DNA of 64,000 nt from JAHFDS01 sp964593795. GTDB lineage: Bacteria; Myxococcota_A; Polyangia; JAHFDS01. Made by a program: the position numbers and the translations under genes. Positions 56,560-64,000 of this stretch are shown piece after piece. The notes below the pieces were generated by a model that was given only the letters and a program-made list of their open reading frames with translations, ran no database searches and was not told the origin of the DNA. The DNA lies in assembly GCA_964593795.1 (NCBI GenBank), contig CAZQJC010000048.1:1-64000 (forward strand). Direction: 5' to 3'. Within the stretch, counting starts at the first letter, position 1; each line of letters starts with the position of its first letter.

Positions 56560-58035
56560 ATGAGGAAGCTGTATGTTGGATCCTGGTCTGCCCGAGGCTT
56601 GATGGCGCTGGGCGTGCTTGGCCTGGGCTGCGGCGGAGACGGCGGGACCGAACGCCCGTCACCGGGCCGGGACCTCGGCGTCGTGGCGCTGGCCGCCACC
56701 GGCGGAGCCGGGACCGGTTCCGCGGGAACGGGCGGCGGCACCGCGGGCAGCGGCGGCGGCACCGCGGGGAGCGGGAGCGGCGGGACGGTGACGTGCGACA
56801 CCAGGGACGCCCAGGGCTCCCCTGTCCTGGCGGCCTGCACGCTCGCTTGCCGGAAGCGGTACGTCCGCTGGCAACTGCTCGCCACCAGCTACAACATCCC
56901 CTACACGTGGGGCAACGGCGAGCACACGGGCTACATGCTCGTCGAGAGCCTCTACTGGGTGGACGATCGCTGGACGAGCAGCGCGGTCTTCAACGACCCC
57001 GAGGTGGACGGCTCGACCTTCGTGCCGCCCGGCATCATGTGCGGCTCGCCGCAGCAGCCGAAGATCAAGAAGGTCTTCAACCACGGACGCACCGTCCACC
57101 ACTCGAAGAGCCAGCGCCGCGTCGTGGCCACCCGCCAGTCACCGCTCAGCACCCGGCAGGATGACACGACGTCCGCCGCTGCCCAGACGTGGCAGGCGAA
57201 CCTCTCCTCGATGAGCGACTGCGCGGGGATGAACAACTCGGCGACGACGACCTCGGAGACCGACGGCTTCTGCGACTCGCAGTGCGGCAATTGCAGCTAT
57301 GTCCTCCCTGGCTCCGCCTGCGGCGACGGCGTCCTCGGTACCTGGAACCCACCTCAGACGAAGGTCGTGGAGAGCTCCAAGCACTACGGCCCGTGCAACG
57401 GGAACGCCTACCGCGCGCAGTCCTCGTGCCCTGTGCCCGAGGACGGGGGCCTGACGTTCTCGCAGACGTGCGACTCGGCCATCCCGAACGCCTATTCCTG
57501 CGCCGACAGCCTCTACGGCAGTCCCGGCCGCTACATCTACCGCTACGCGGCGCCGTCGCCGTTCACGAGCTGCGGGACGTGGTCGAACAGCGACGCGACC
57601 AACGACGTGTGCCTGTCCTCGGGGCTGACCGGGTTCCCCGTCTACAGCGGCAAGTGGGGCCACAACAGCAACACCGACGGCAACGCCCTGACGGCGGCCT
57701 TCAACACCTGTTCCTGGGGTTCTCAGGGCTGGAAGTCGCCGACCGTGCGCAGCCAGGTCTGCGGACTGTGTGGCAAGAACGTGTTTCGGGACACGGTCGA
57801 GGGCGGCATCGCGGACCCCGCCACCCTCTATCAGGATCCCTGCGTGCGCGATGCCAACGGGAGGGGGACCAACAGGGCGGCGAACCAGGCGGACGACCAG
57901 TCCGACGGCGTGGGGTTCGACGTCAACTGCAACACCTTCACCACGCAGGGTGAGTGCGGCTACGAGGGTCCGAAGAGCCCGGTCTGCAAGAGCAGCCACC
58001 CGACCCTGGGCGGCCAGCCCGTCAACGGCATGTAG
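56560..58035 (+). CDS. Cys-rich secreted lipoprotein
   Basis: 491 residues from ATG 56560 (SD GGAGAGG). Lipobox GVLGLGC near residue 23, then a Gly/Ser/Thr-rich linker (about 45-75). The mature part has many Cys residues in CxxC and C-rich segments (CDSQCGNCSY, CGLCGKN, CKSSHP) and aromatic-rich loops. No family recognised; extracellular disulfide-stabilised protein. Its upstream region contains TGTCAA and TTTGACA motifs. Confidence 0.65.
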   Translation: MRKLYVGSWSARGLMALGVLGLGCGGDGGTERPSPGRDLGVVALAATGGAGTGSAGTGGGTAGSGGGTAGSGSGGTVTCDTRDAQGSPVLAACTLACRKRYVRWQLLATSYNIPYTWGNGEHTGYMLVESLYWVDDRWTSSAVFNDPEVDGSTFVPPGIMCGSPQQPKIKKVFNHGRTVHHSKSQRRVVATRQSPLSTRQDDTTSAAAQTWQANLSSMSDCAGMNNSATTTSETDGFCDSQCGNCSYVLPGSACGDGVLGTWNPPQTKVVESSKHYGPCNGNAYRAQSSCPVPEDGGLTFSQTCDSAIPNAYSCADSLYGSPGRYIYRYAAPSPFTSCGTWSNSDATNDVCLSSGLTGFPVYSGKWGHNSNTDGNALTAAFNTCSWGSQGWKSPTVRSQVCGLCGKNVFRDTVEGGIADPATLYQDPCVRDANGRGTNRAANQADDQSDGVGFDVNCNTFTTQGECGYEGPKSPVCKSSHPTLGGQPVNGM

Positions 58036-58429
58036 TCGCCGGGAGCCCTTTCGGCTGCCGCGCCATCAACCGGCACAGGCTCTCGACCAGGAAGCCGAGA
58101 TCGCCCACGTCCGCGGCCGGCAGGTGCAGCGCCAGCGTGCCGATCGGCTGGCCCGCGGGGCCCACGGCGGAGAACCGGTGCTCCCGCGCGTCCGCCGTGG
58201 CCCCGTGCGGGGCCTTCCACGCGAGCACCTTGCCGTCGGTCTCGAGCGTCAGCGCCGCGGCGCCCAGGATGGGCCCCAGGCGCTCGGCCGCCCGCAGGAG
58301 CGGCTCTTCGTCGGCGCTCTCGCGCGCGAGGTCGCGAGGTTCGCCGAGGACTGCCGCGCGATCGAGACAGCGAGGTGTGAGCGCCAGAGCGAGCGAGGTT
58401 GAGCAGAACTGGCGTTGTCGCCTCCGCAC
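58022..58429 (-). CDS. Possible GAF/roadblock-like small protein
   Basis: 135 residues on the minus strand, overlapping the end of the lipoprotein gene by 14 bases. The C-terminal part (ALTLETDGKVLAWKAPHG then FSAVGPAGQPIGTLALHLPA) reads like a small sensory alpha/beta domain. The N-terminal 25 residues look non-coding, so the true start is uncertain. Confidence 0.4.
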   Translation of the reverse strand: MRRRQRQFCSTSLALALTPRCLDRAAVLGEPRDLARESADEEPLLRAAERLGPILGAAALTLETDGKVLAWKAPHGATADAREHRFSAVGPAGQPIGTLALHLPAADVGDLGFLVESLCRLMARQPKGLPATTCR

Positions 58430-58452
58430 GGCGCTTGCAGTCGCCAGTGCAC

Positions 58453-58962
58453 ATGCAAGACGACAGACTGGACCTCCTCGTGCCCGCGGTCGTGAGGCTC
58501 CCTGGCGGCGAGCTCGTCGGAGGCACCTGCCTCGAACTTTCCGAGAGCTTCGTCCGGCTGCGCACGGCGCGCCGCCTCCGGGTGGGCGAGCCCGTCGAGC
58601 TCAGCCTTCTGCTGGCTCCGGCCACACGCCTTGTCCTGAACGGCGCCCTCGGTAGCTGCGAGTGGCACCCCGGTCGACCGAGTGGTGCGGGGAGCTCCTG
58701 CGAGGTGCTCGTGGAGCTGCCCCGCGCCGCGCCTCGAGACCTCTCACGGGTGACGCAGACAGTTCGGGTCGCCACGGGCACGATGACCGCGACGCGGACC
58801 CAGCGGGGACTGGGCCCAGCCCGCTCCGACGAGGGCGCGACGGTCGAGGCGACCTCGTCGCCGACGGAGTGGGACGAGATGCTGCGCGATTACCTGGAAG
58901 ACCGGGATGCGCCTGCGCAGGCTCGGTCCGCCGGTGGCACGGCGCGAAGGCGCGTGGTGTAA
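58453..58962 (+). CDS. PilZ-like domain protein
   Basis: 169 residues from ATG 58453. N-terminal beta-barrel pattern (DLLVPAVVRLPGGELVGGTC, then VRLRTARRLRVGEPVELSLL) resembles PilZ/YcgR-type domains. The arginines of the c-di-GMP site (RxxxR and D/NxSxxG) are not clearly present, so binding is doubtful. The C-terminal third is disordered and charged. Confidence 0.5.
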   Translation: MQDDRLDLLVPAVVRLPGGELVGGTCLELSESFVRLRTARRLRVGEPVELSLLLAPATRLVLNGALGSCEWHPGRPSGAGSSCEVLVELPRAAPRDLSRVTQTVRVATGTMTATRTQRGLGPARSDEGATVEATSSPTEWDEMLRDYLEDRDAPAQARSAGGTARRRVV

Positions 58963-58969
58963 TCGGCGA

Positions 58970-59785
58970 ATGCTCTTCTGGCTGTGGTGTCTCTTCGCCG
59001 ATCCAGCGGTGCTGCCACCCTCGGCAGAGGCGCTGCTGGCGGAGTCTCGCTACGACGAGGCGGTCGTGGCTGCTCAGAAGGAGATCGCGCGCGGCGGGCT
59101 CGATCGGACGGGACTCGCGGTCCGCTATCTCCTCCTCGGGCGCGCGCACGCGGCCGGGGAGGAGAGAGAGCTCGCGACTGCGGCCTTCGGCAAGGCCCTG
59201 TCGATTGAACCCACTGCAGCCTTGCCGCCCGGCTCCGCGCCCAAGATCGTCGAGGTGTTCGCGCTCGCGGCTCGGCTGCACGCCGGGCGCGGCGGGGTGC
59301 GCCTCGACGTCGGGGCGGGGCGTGCGCAGCCGGGAGCCTTGCCGCCGCTGCGCGTGCGTGCGGTCGATGACCCCTACCAGCTCGTCGCCCGCATCAAGCT
59401 GGTGAGCCGTGCACCGAGGCGCGCCTGGCGGGTGGACGAGATGGCCCTGCCTGCTGCGGGGACGGAGATCGACCTCGAGCCCCTGCGCGAGCAAGGGCGC
59501 GCGGAACGTGCAGGCATCTCCTATTTCATCGAGGGGCTCGACGGCGCTGGCAATCGGGTGGCAGCCGTGGCTAGCCAAGATCATCCGCTGTTCTTGCTGC
59601 CGGCGCCAGCCGCTCCGATCGCTCCGGCGGCCCCAGCGATGGAGGCCGCCTCGCTCTGGTCGAGGGCGTGGTTCTGGGCGGTAGTCGGAGGAGCCTTGGT
59701 CCTGGGTACCAGCGCGGTCTTCCTCGCCACTCGGCCGGGAGACCCCACCGCCGTCTCCCCCGAGGTCCTGGTCGGCCGGCGCTGA
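58970..59785 (+). CDS. Anchored helical-repeat/periplasmic protein
   Basis: 271 residues from ATG 58970. Short N-terminal signal (MLFWLWCLFADPAVLPPS), a TPR-like helical segment (YDEAVVAAQKEIARGGLDRT, then ATAAFGKALSIEPTAALPP), a beta-rich middle, and one C-terminal membrane helix (AWFWAVVGGALVLGTSAVFL). The arrangement suits an envelope partner of the neighbouring dual-kinase protein. It lies just before the sigma-54-type promoter. Confidence 0.6.
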   Translation: MLFWLWCLFADPAVLPPSAEALLAESRYDEAVVAAQKEIARGGLDRTGLAVRYLLLGRAHAAGEERELATAAFGKALSIEPTAALPPGSAPKIVEVFALAARLHAGRGGVRLDVGAGRAQPGALPPLRVRAVDDPYQLVARIKLVSRAPRRAWRVDEMALPAAGTEIDLEPLREQGRAERAGISYFIEGLDGAGNRVAAVASQDHPLFLLPAPAAPIAPAAPAMEAASLWSRAWFWAVVGGALVLGTSAVFLATRPGDPTAVSPEVLVGRR

Positions 59786-59902
59786 CGACCCTGCGCGAGG
59801 CTGCGCGGATCCGCGCGCCCTCGGGCCGGCTGCGATGAGGCCCGCGGCAACCAGGCGCCCCCCGGGAAGCGCAGGACTGCGCAGGATTGCGCAGCTCCGC
59901 GC

Positions 59903-59918
59903 TGGTATGCCGGTTGCG
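59903..59918 (+). promoter_or_regulatory. Sigma-54 promoter
   Basis: TGGTATGCCGGTTGCG fits the sigma-54 pattern TGGYRYR-N4-TTGC, with GG and GC ten bases apart (59904-59905, 59916-59917). It is 14 bases upstream of the GTG of the dual-kinase gene, so the transcript would be close to leaderless. Confidence 0.6.
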
Positions 59919-59931
59919 ATGGGTCGGGGGC

Positions 59932-62900
59932 GTGTCGGAACTCCTCCCGGACCTGATCCCCACACGCCCCGATCGTCGCCGCGAAGCGCGCCGGGAGAGC
60001 GCGCGCACTCCTGAGCTCCGCATCGGCCAGGGCGGCATGGGCGAGGTCGTGGCGGTCCAGCGGGGCGGCCGCTTGGTCGCCGTCAAGCGCCTCCTGCCCA
60101 GGCTGCGGAGCCTCCCGGCGCTAGCGGCTCAGTTCGAGCGCGAGGCAGCGATCGCCGCACGTCTCGCACACCCGAACGTCCTGCCGGTCCTGTCGGTCGG
60201 AGACGGCGAGATCGTCCTCGAGCTGGTGCACGGGGTCAGCCTGGCCCGTGCCGAGCGGGCCCTGGCCGACCGCGCCGAGCCTTGCCCCGGCGCGGTCGCC
60301 GCAGAGATCGGCCGCGCAGCTGCCGCTGCGCTCGGATACGTGTTCGGCGCGTGCGGTGTCGTGCACCGCGACGTCAGCCCGCAGAACCTGCTGCTCGCCT
60401 TCGACGGACGCATTCTCCTGCTCGACTTCGGCGTCGCGCGGATGCGCTCGGACCCGCGTTGGACGCGCACGGGCGTGCTCAAGGGCAAGTCGGAGTACAT
60501 GTCGCCCGAGCAGCTCCGTGGCGAGCCCCTCGACGGGCGCGCGGACCTCTTCGGCCTCGGCGTGACCCTCTGGGAGCTCTTGGCGGGGCGCTCGCCCTTC
60601 GTGCGCCGCGAGAACGAGGCCCAGCAGGGCACGCTCGAGCTGGCCGCGGTCGGCGATCTCGCCGGGCTGCGACCGGACCTGCCGAGAGACCTCGTCGCCG
60701 CGATCGCCCGTTGCACGGCGCTGTCGGCCGAGCACCGGCCCAGCTCTGGGGAGGAACTCGCGAACGAGCTCGCGCAGCTGTCCGAGGTCGACGCAGTCGG
60801 TCCGTGGCTGCGCTCGCTGCTGCCCGAGATTGCGGATCGCGAGACGTGGCTGGCCTCGCTGGAGCCGGCAACGGCTCGCGAACACCGACAGACCGTCGGC
60901 GGCGGCGCCGCCGTGCGCGACGCCTGCTTCACGCCACCTGATCGCGTGGACGAGTACCAGCTCCTGCGCCTCGTCGGCCAGGGCGGCATGGGCGCGGTCT
61001 TCCTCGCAAACGACACGGCGCTGCAGCGGCGCGTCGCGGTCAAGTTCGTCACCTGCGAGGACAGCCAGGCCAGGGCGCGGTTCCTCGTCGAGGCGAGGGC
61101 GGCGGCGCGCGTCCACCACCCGAACGTCGCGGCCGTCCATCGCGTGGGCGAGACGCTCGGCCACCCTTACCTCATCAGCGAGTACGTGGACGGCGACCGG
61201 CTCGATTCGCTCGCGCCCGCACCGGCCCGGCGGGCGGTCGAGCTGACCGTCGGCTTGCTCCGTGGCCTCGAGGCTGCTCACGCGGCTGGCGTGCTGCACC
61301 GCGACATCAAGCCCACGAACGCGATCGTGGCGAAGGACGGCACGGTCAAGCTCCTGGACTTCGGCGTGGCCAAGCTCGTCGAGGTGCAGGAGCCCGTCCG
61401 CGGCGGTCGCGGGGGCGCCGGCGCCCGGATCACCCAGCAGGGATACGCCGTGGGCACGCCCTGCTACATGGCGCCCGAGGTCCTGTGCGGCGAGCCTGCG
61501 ACCCCGAGGTCCGACATCTACGCCGTCGGCGCCCTGCTCTACGAGCTCTGCACCGGCGAGCCTCCGTTCGGAGATCTCGACGACGAGCAGGCGGCGTGCA
61601 AGGTGCTGGTCGAGGATCCTCCGCCCCTCTCGGACCTGCGCGCGGAGACCGACCCGGAGCTGTCCGCGATCGTCGCCCGCGCGCTGGCCCGAGACCCCGC
61701 CGCCCGGTGGCCGAGCGCTCGCGCGATGAGGCTCGCCCTGGAGCGTCTCTTCCCGAGCGTGGCGAGCCTGGCGCGCGAGGGCAACCCCTACCGGGGGCTC
61801 CGCGCGTTCGAGCTGGAGGATCGCGCAGGCTTCTTCGGGCGCGACGAGGACATCCGCGCCGTGGTGGCGCGCCTCGGGACCGAGGCGGCGGTGCTGGTGA
61901 CGGGGGACTCGGGGTGCGGGAAGTCGTCGCTGTGCCGCGCGGGCGTGGTGCCCGCCGTGCTCGATGGTGCGCTCGAGGACCAGCGACGCTGGAGCGCCAT
62001 CCTCTACCGACCGGGCGGCGATCCCGCGTACGCCCTCGCGGCGGCGCTCGCGCCGGTCCTCGGCGTCGAGACGGGGCGTGTGGTCCCCTGGATCCTCGGA
62101 GACTCGGCCGCGCTGGCGCTGCACCTCGAGCGCGTGACGAGCCGCGGCAGGGGGCTCCTCCTGCTAGCCGACCAGCTCGAGGAGCTGGTGACGCTCTCCA
62201 GCGAGGCCGGTGCGCGGGGCGCGGCCGAGGCGATGGCGCTGTTCGGCACGGGGCAGCCTGGCCTGCGCCTGCTCTGCACCATCCGCGGCGATCACCTCAC
62301 GCGGGTGGCTTCGCTGCCGGGGCTCGGCGACCACCTCACCAGAGCGGTGCACCTGCTCCGGATGCCGGGGCGGGCCAGCCTGCGCGAGGCGATCCTCGCG
62401 CCTGCGCGTGCACGCGGGGTCTCGTTCGAGTCCGACGCGCTCGTCGGTCGGCTCGTGGAGACGACGCTGGGCGCGGCCGGTGGGCTGCCGCTCCTCCAGT
62501 TCGCGCTCGCGGAGCTCTGGGACGCCTTGACGCCTGGCGATGCGGTGATCACCGGCGACCTCGTCGAGCAGATCGGCGGCGTGGAGGGCGCCCTCGTGCG
62601 TCACGCCGATGGCGTGCTCGCGCGCCTCGGCGACGAGGAGCGCCGTGTGGCCAGGCGGATCCTCGTGCGGCTGGCGACGAACAGCGGCACCCGCGCGATC
62701 GTCCCTGCCGGAGAGCTGCTCGACGCCGCCGCGGACGCAGCGCCGGTACTCGACGCGCTGGTGCGGGGGAGACTGCTGTGTGCGCGCGAGGGCGCGGACG
62801 GTGGGAGCTACGAGGTCGCGCACGAAGCCCTCCTGTCCTGCTGGGCCACGCTCCGGGGCTGGCTCGACGACCGCGAGGGGACGCGCGCGATGGTCGAGCG

Positions 62901-64000
62901 GGTGCGTCGCGCCGCCTTCGATTGGGCGCAGCTCGGCCGGTCGCCCGACGCGCTCTGGGGCCGACGCCCGCTCGCGGAGGTCGCGGCGCTCGAGCTCGAC
63001 CTGCTCGCGCCGCGCGAGCGGGACTTCCTCGACGCGTGCCACCGCCGCGAGCGCCGGCGTCGGTGGATGCGCACCGGCACCGTCGCGATGGTGCCGATCC
63101 TCCTCGTGCTCGGTTCGACCGGCCTCTGGCTGCAGCGACGTCATGCGCTCCAGGCTCAGGTCCACGGGCTCCAGCGCGCGGCGACCGCGCGGCTCGCGCA
63201 GGGCCGGCAGGCGATGGCTACGCACGAGTCCCTCCGCCGCGAGGCCTTCACGAGGTTCGACGAAGGTGCCGTCTCCCGCGCCGAGGGGAGCTGGGGCCGC
63301 GCCCGCTCTGCGGCGCTCGCCGCCGAGGAACACCTCGAGGCGGCCAGCCAGGTGCTGGAGCGAGCCCTCATGCTCGATGGCGGGCGCCCGGACGTGCGCC
63401 GCTCCCTGGCCGAGATCACGTTCGAGCGTGCGGTGCTCGCCGAGCGCGAGCACCGGAAGGAGTCCCTCGCGGGTCACCTGCAGCGGCTCGCCGTCTGGGA
63501 CGAGAGCCGCGAGTTCGTCGGGCGCTGGTCAGCGCCAGCGCCCGTGTCCATCGAGACCTCGCCTGCCGGCGCCCGGTACAGGCTCGAGCGCTACCACGCC
63601 GACGCCTCCGGCCGCCTCGCCGCCGAGCCGGTCAGCCAGGGCACCACGCCGATGCGCCGCGAGCTCCCTCCGGGGTCCTATCGCGTCCTCCTCGAGCGCA
63701 CCGATCACGCCCGCGTGGCGTACCCGTTCGTCGTCCACAGGGGGCAGCCGAGCGCGTTGCAGGTGCGCCTGCTCCCCGAAGCCACCGTGCCCGAGGGCTT
63801 CGTCCATATCCCTGCCGGGCGGTTCGTGTTCGGCAGCGGAGACGACGAGTCCCTCCGCTCCGACCTCATGGCCACGGCGCCGAGCCACGAGACCACGACC
63901 GAGGCCTTCCTCGTCGCGAGGCGCGAGGTGACGTTCTCGGACTGGATCGCCTTCCTCGAGGACCTCCCGCCCGCCGAGCGCGCCCTTCGGATGATCAACC
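59932..64000 (+). CDS. Dual Ser/Thr kinase, nSTAND ATPase and formylglycine-generating-enzyme-like protein (partial)
   Basis: At least 1356 residues, open to the window end, from GTG 59932. Kinase 1: glycine loop GQGGMG (32-37), K52, H145-R146-D147, D165-F166-G167. Kinase 2: GQGGMG (349-354), H456-R457-D458, DFG. nSTAND domain: NPYRGLRAFELED then Walker A GDSGCGKS (658-665) and a DQLEELVTL segment. Membrane helix near 1048-1068 (TVAMVPILLVLGSTGLWL). A PEGA-like beta domain follows. From about 1285 an FGE/SUMF1-like domain starts (PEGFVHIPAGRFVFGSGDDE). It is a signalling/effector fusion typical of multicellular bacteria; the FGE-like part may be an enzyme or ligand-binding module. Confidence 0.88.
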   Translation, partial: MSELLPDLIPTRPDRRREARRESARTPELRIGQGGMGEVVAVQRGGRLVAVKRLLPRLRSLPALAAQFEREAAIAARLAHPNVLPVLSVGDGEIVLELVHGVSLARAERALADRAEPCPGAVAAEIGRAAAAALGYVFGACGVVHRDVSPQNLLLAFDGRILLLDFGVARMRSDPRWTRTGVLKGKSEYMSPEQLRGEPLDGRADLFGLGVTLWELLAGRSPFVRRENEAQQGTLELAAVGDLAGLRPDLPRDLVAAIARCTALSAEHRPSSGEELANELAQLSEVDAVGPWLRSLLPEIADRETWLASLEPATAREHRQTVGGGAAVRDACFTPPDRVDEYQLLRLVGQGGMGAVFLANDTALQRRVAVKFVTCEDSQARARFLVEARAAARVHHPNVAAVHRVGETLGHPYLISEYVDGDRLDSLAPAPARRAVELTVGLLRGLEAAHAAGVLHRDIKPTNAIVAKDGTVKLLDFGVAKLVEVQEPVRGGRGGAGARITQQGYAVGTPCYMAPEVLCGEPATPRSDIYAVGALLYELCTGEPPFGDLDDEQAACKVLVEDPPPLSDLRAETDPELSAIVARALARDPAARWPSARAMRLALERLFPSVASLAREGNPYRGLRAFELEDRAGFFGRDEDIRAVVARLGTEAAVLVTGDSGCGKSSLCRAGVVPAVLDGALEDQRRWSAILYRPGGDPAYALAAALAPVLGVETGRVVPWILGDSAALALHLERVTSRGRGLLLLADQLEELVTLSSEAGARGAAEAMALFGTGQPGLRLLCTIRGDHLTRVASLPGLGDHLTRAVHLLRMPGRASLREAILAPARARGVSFESDALVGRLVETTLGAAGGLPLLQFALAELWDALTPGDAVITGDLVEQIGGVEGALVRHADGVLARLGDEERRVARRILVRLATNSGTRAIVPAGELLDAAADAAPVLDALVRGRLLCAREGADGGSYEVAHEALLSCWATLRGWLDDREGTRAMVERVRRAAFDWAQLGRSPDALWGRRPLAEVAALELDLLAPRERDFLDACHRRERRRRWMRTGTVAMVPILLVLGSTGLWLQRRHALQAQVHGLQRAATARLAQGRQAMATHESLRREAFTRFDEGAVSRAEGSWGRARSAALAAEEHLEAASQVLERALMLDGGRPDVRRSLAEITFERAVLAEREHRKESLAGHLQRLAVWDESREFVGRWSAPAPVSIETSPAGARYRLERYHADASGRLAAEPVSQGTTPMRRELPPGSYRVLLERTDHARVAYPFVVHRGQPSALQVRLLPEATVPEGFVHIPAGRFVFGSGDDESLRSDLMATAPSHETTTEAFLVARREVTFSDWIAFLEDLPPAERALRMIN

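Overview
The window is GC-rich throughout (mostly G or C at third codon positions). Its gene content suggests a myxobacterium or close relative: large Ser/Thr kinases fused to ATPase/STAND modules, an FHA-containing sigma-54 activator, many Cys-rich secreted lipoproteins, and a LitR/CarH light regulon. No rRNA is present, so the taxon is inferred from gene content only.

Region 1 (about 0.1-9.8 kb) is a light/oxidative-stress lipid cluster. A LitR/CarH-type B12 photoreceptor gene reads left, together with a fasciclin lipoprotein, an ECF sigma factor, its overlapping membrane anti-sigma candidate, TspO and a DUF2878 membrane protein. Divergently, six overlapping genes read right: two CFA-synthase-family methyltransferases, an FAD oxidoreductase, DUF1365, a four-helix membrane protein and a DUF1295 protein. 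Cyclopropane- or furan-type membrane lipid modification under light control is the likely theme. Region 2 (10.0-12.5 kb) is an oxidoreductase/SDR pair divergent from a TetR regulator, with a clean palindrome between them.

Region 3 (about 12.66-42.27 kb) is an integrated mobile element bounded by a 30-bp direct repeat with a tRNA T-arm-like core. Its right end carries xis, int and a helicase gene. It also encodes a large terminase, an XkdF-like protease, SSB, a RuvC-like resolvase, a serine recombinase, a 1196-residue Asp-box protein, a Tat-lipoprotein/tailspike chimera, tandem M41-type metalloproteases and a TIGR04255-HicB-HicA-like operon. There are also many small lipoproteins. I see no portal, capsid, tail-tube or tape-measure gene. 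With clustered GTGACG iterons at both ends, it looks more like a satellite or domesticated phage replicon than a complete prophage. Paired arm-type motifs lie both inside and outside the repeats, suggesting repeated integration at one site.

Region 4 (42.4-44.5 kb) is a scar zone: an orphan Xis-like gene, a Fic toxin with its small antitoxin, and a frameshifted S37 peptidase remnant.

Region 5 (44.6-64.0 kb) is a secreted-protein and signalling locus: a Gly-Ser-Ala-repeat lipase lipoprotein, two tandem paralogous kinase-ATPase genes, an FHA/sigma-54 activator, a Cys-rich lipoprotein, a PilZ-like protein and an anchored repeat protein. The last gene has two kinase domains, an nSTAND ATPase, a membrane segment and a formylglycine-generating-enzyme-like domain, and runs off the window. 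A sigma-54-type promoter precedes it, suggesting a kinase to FHA-activator to sigma-54 circuit.
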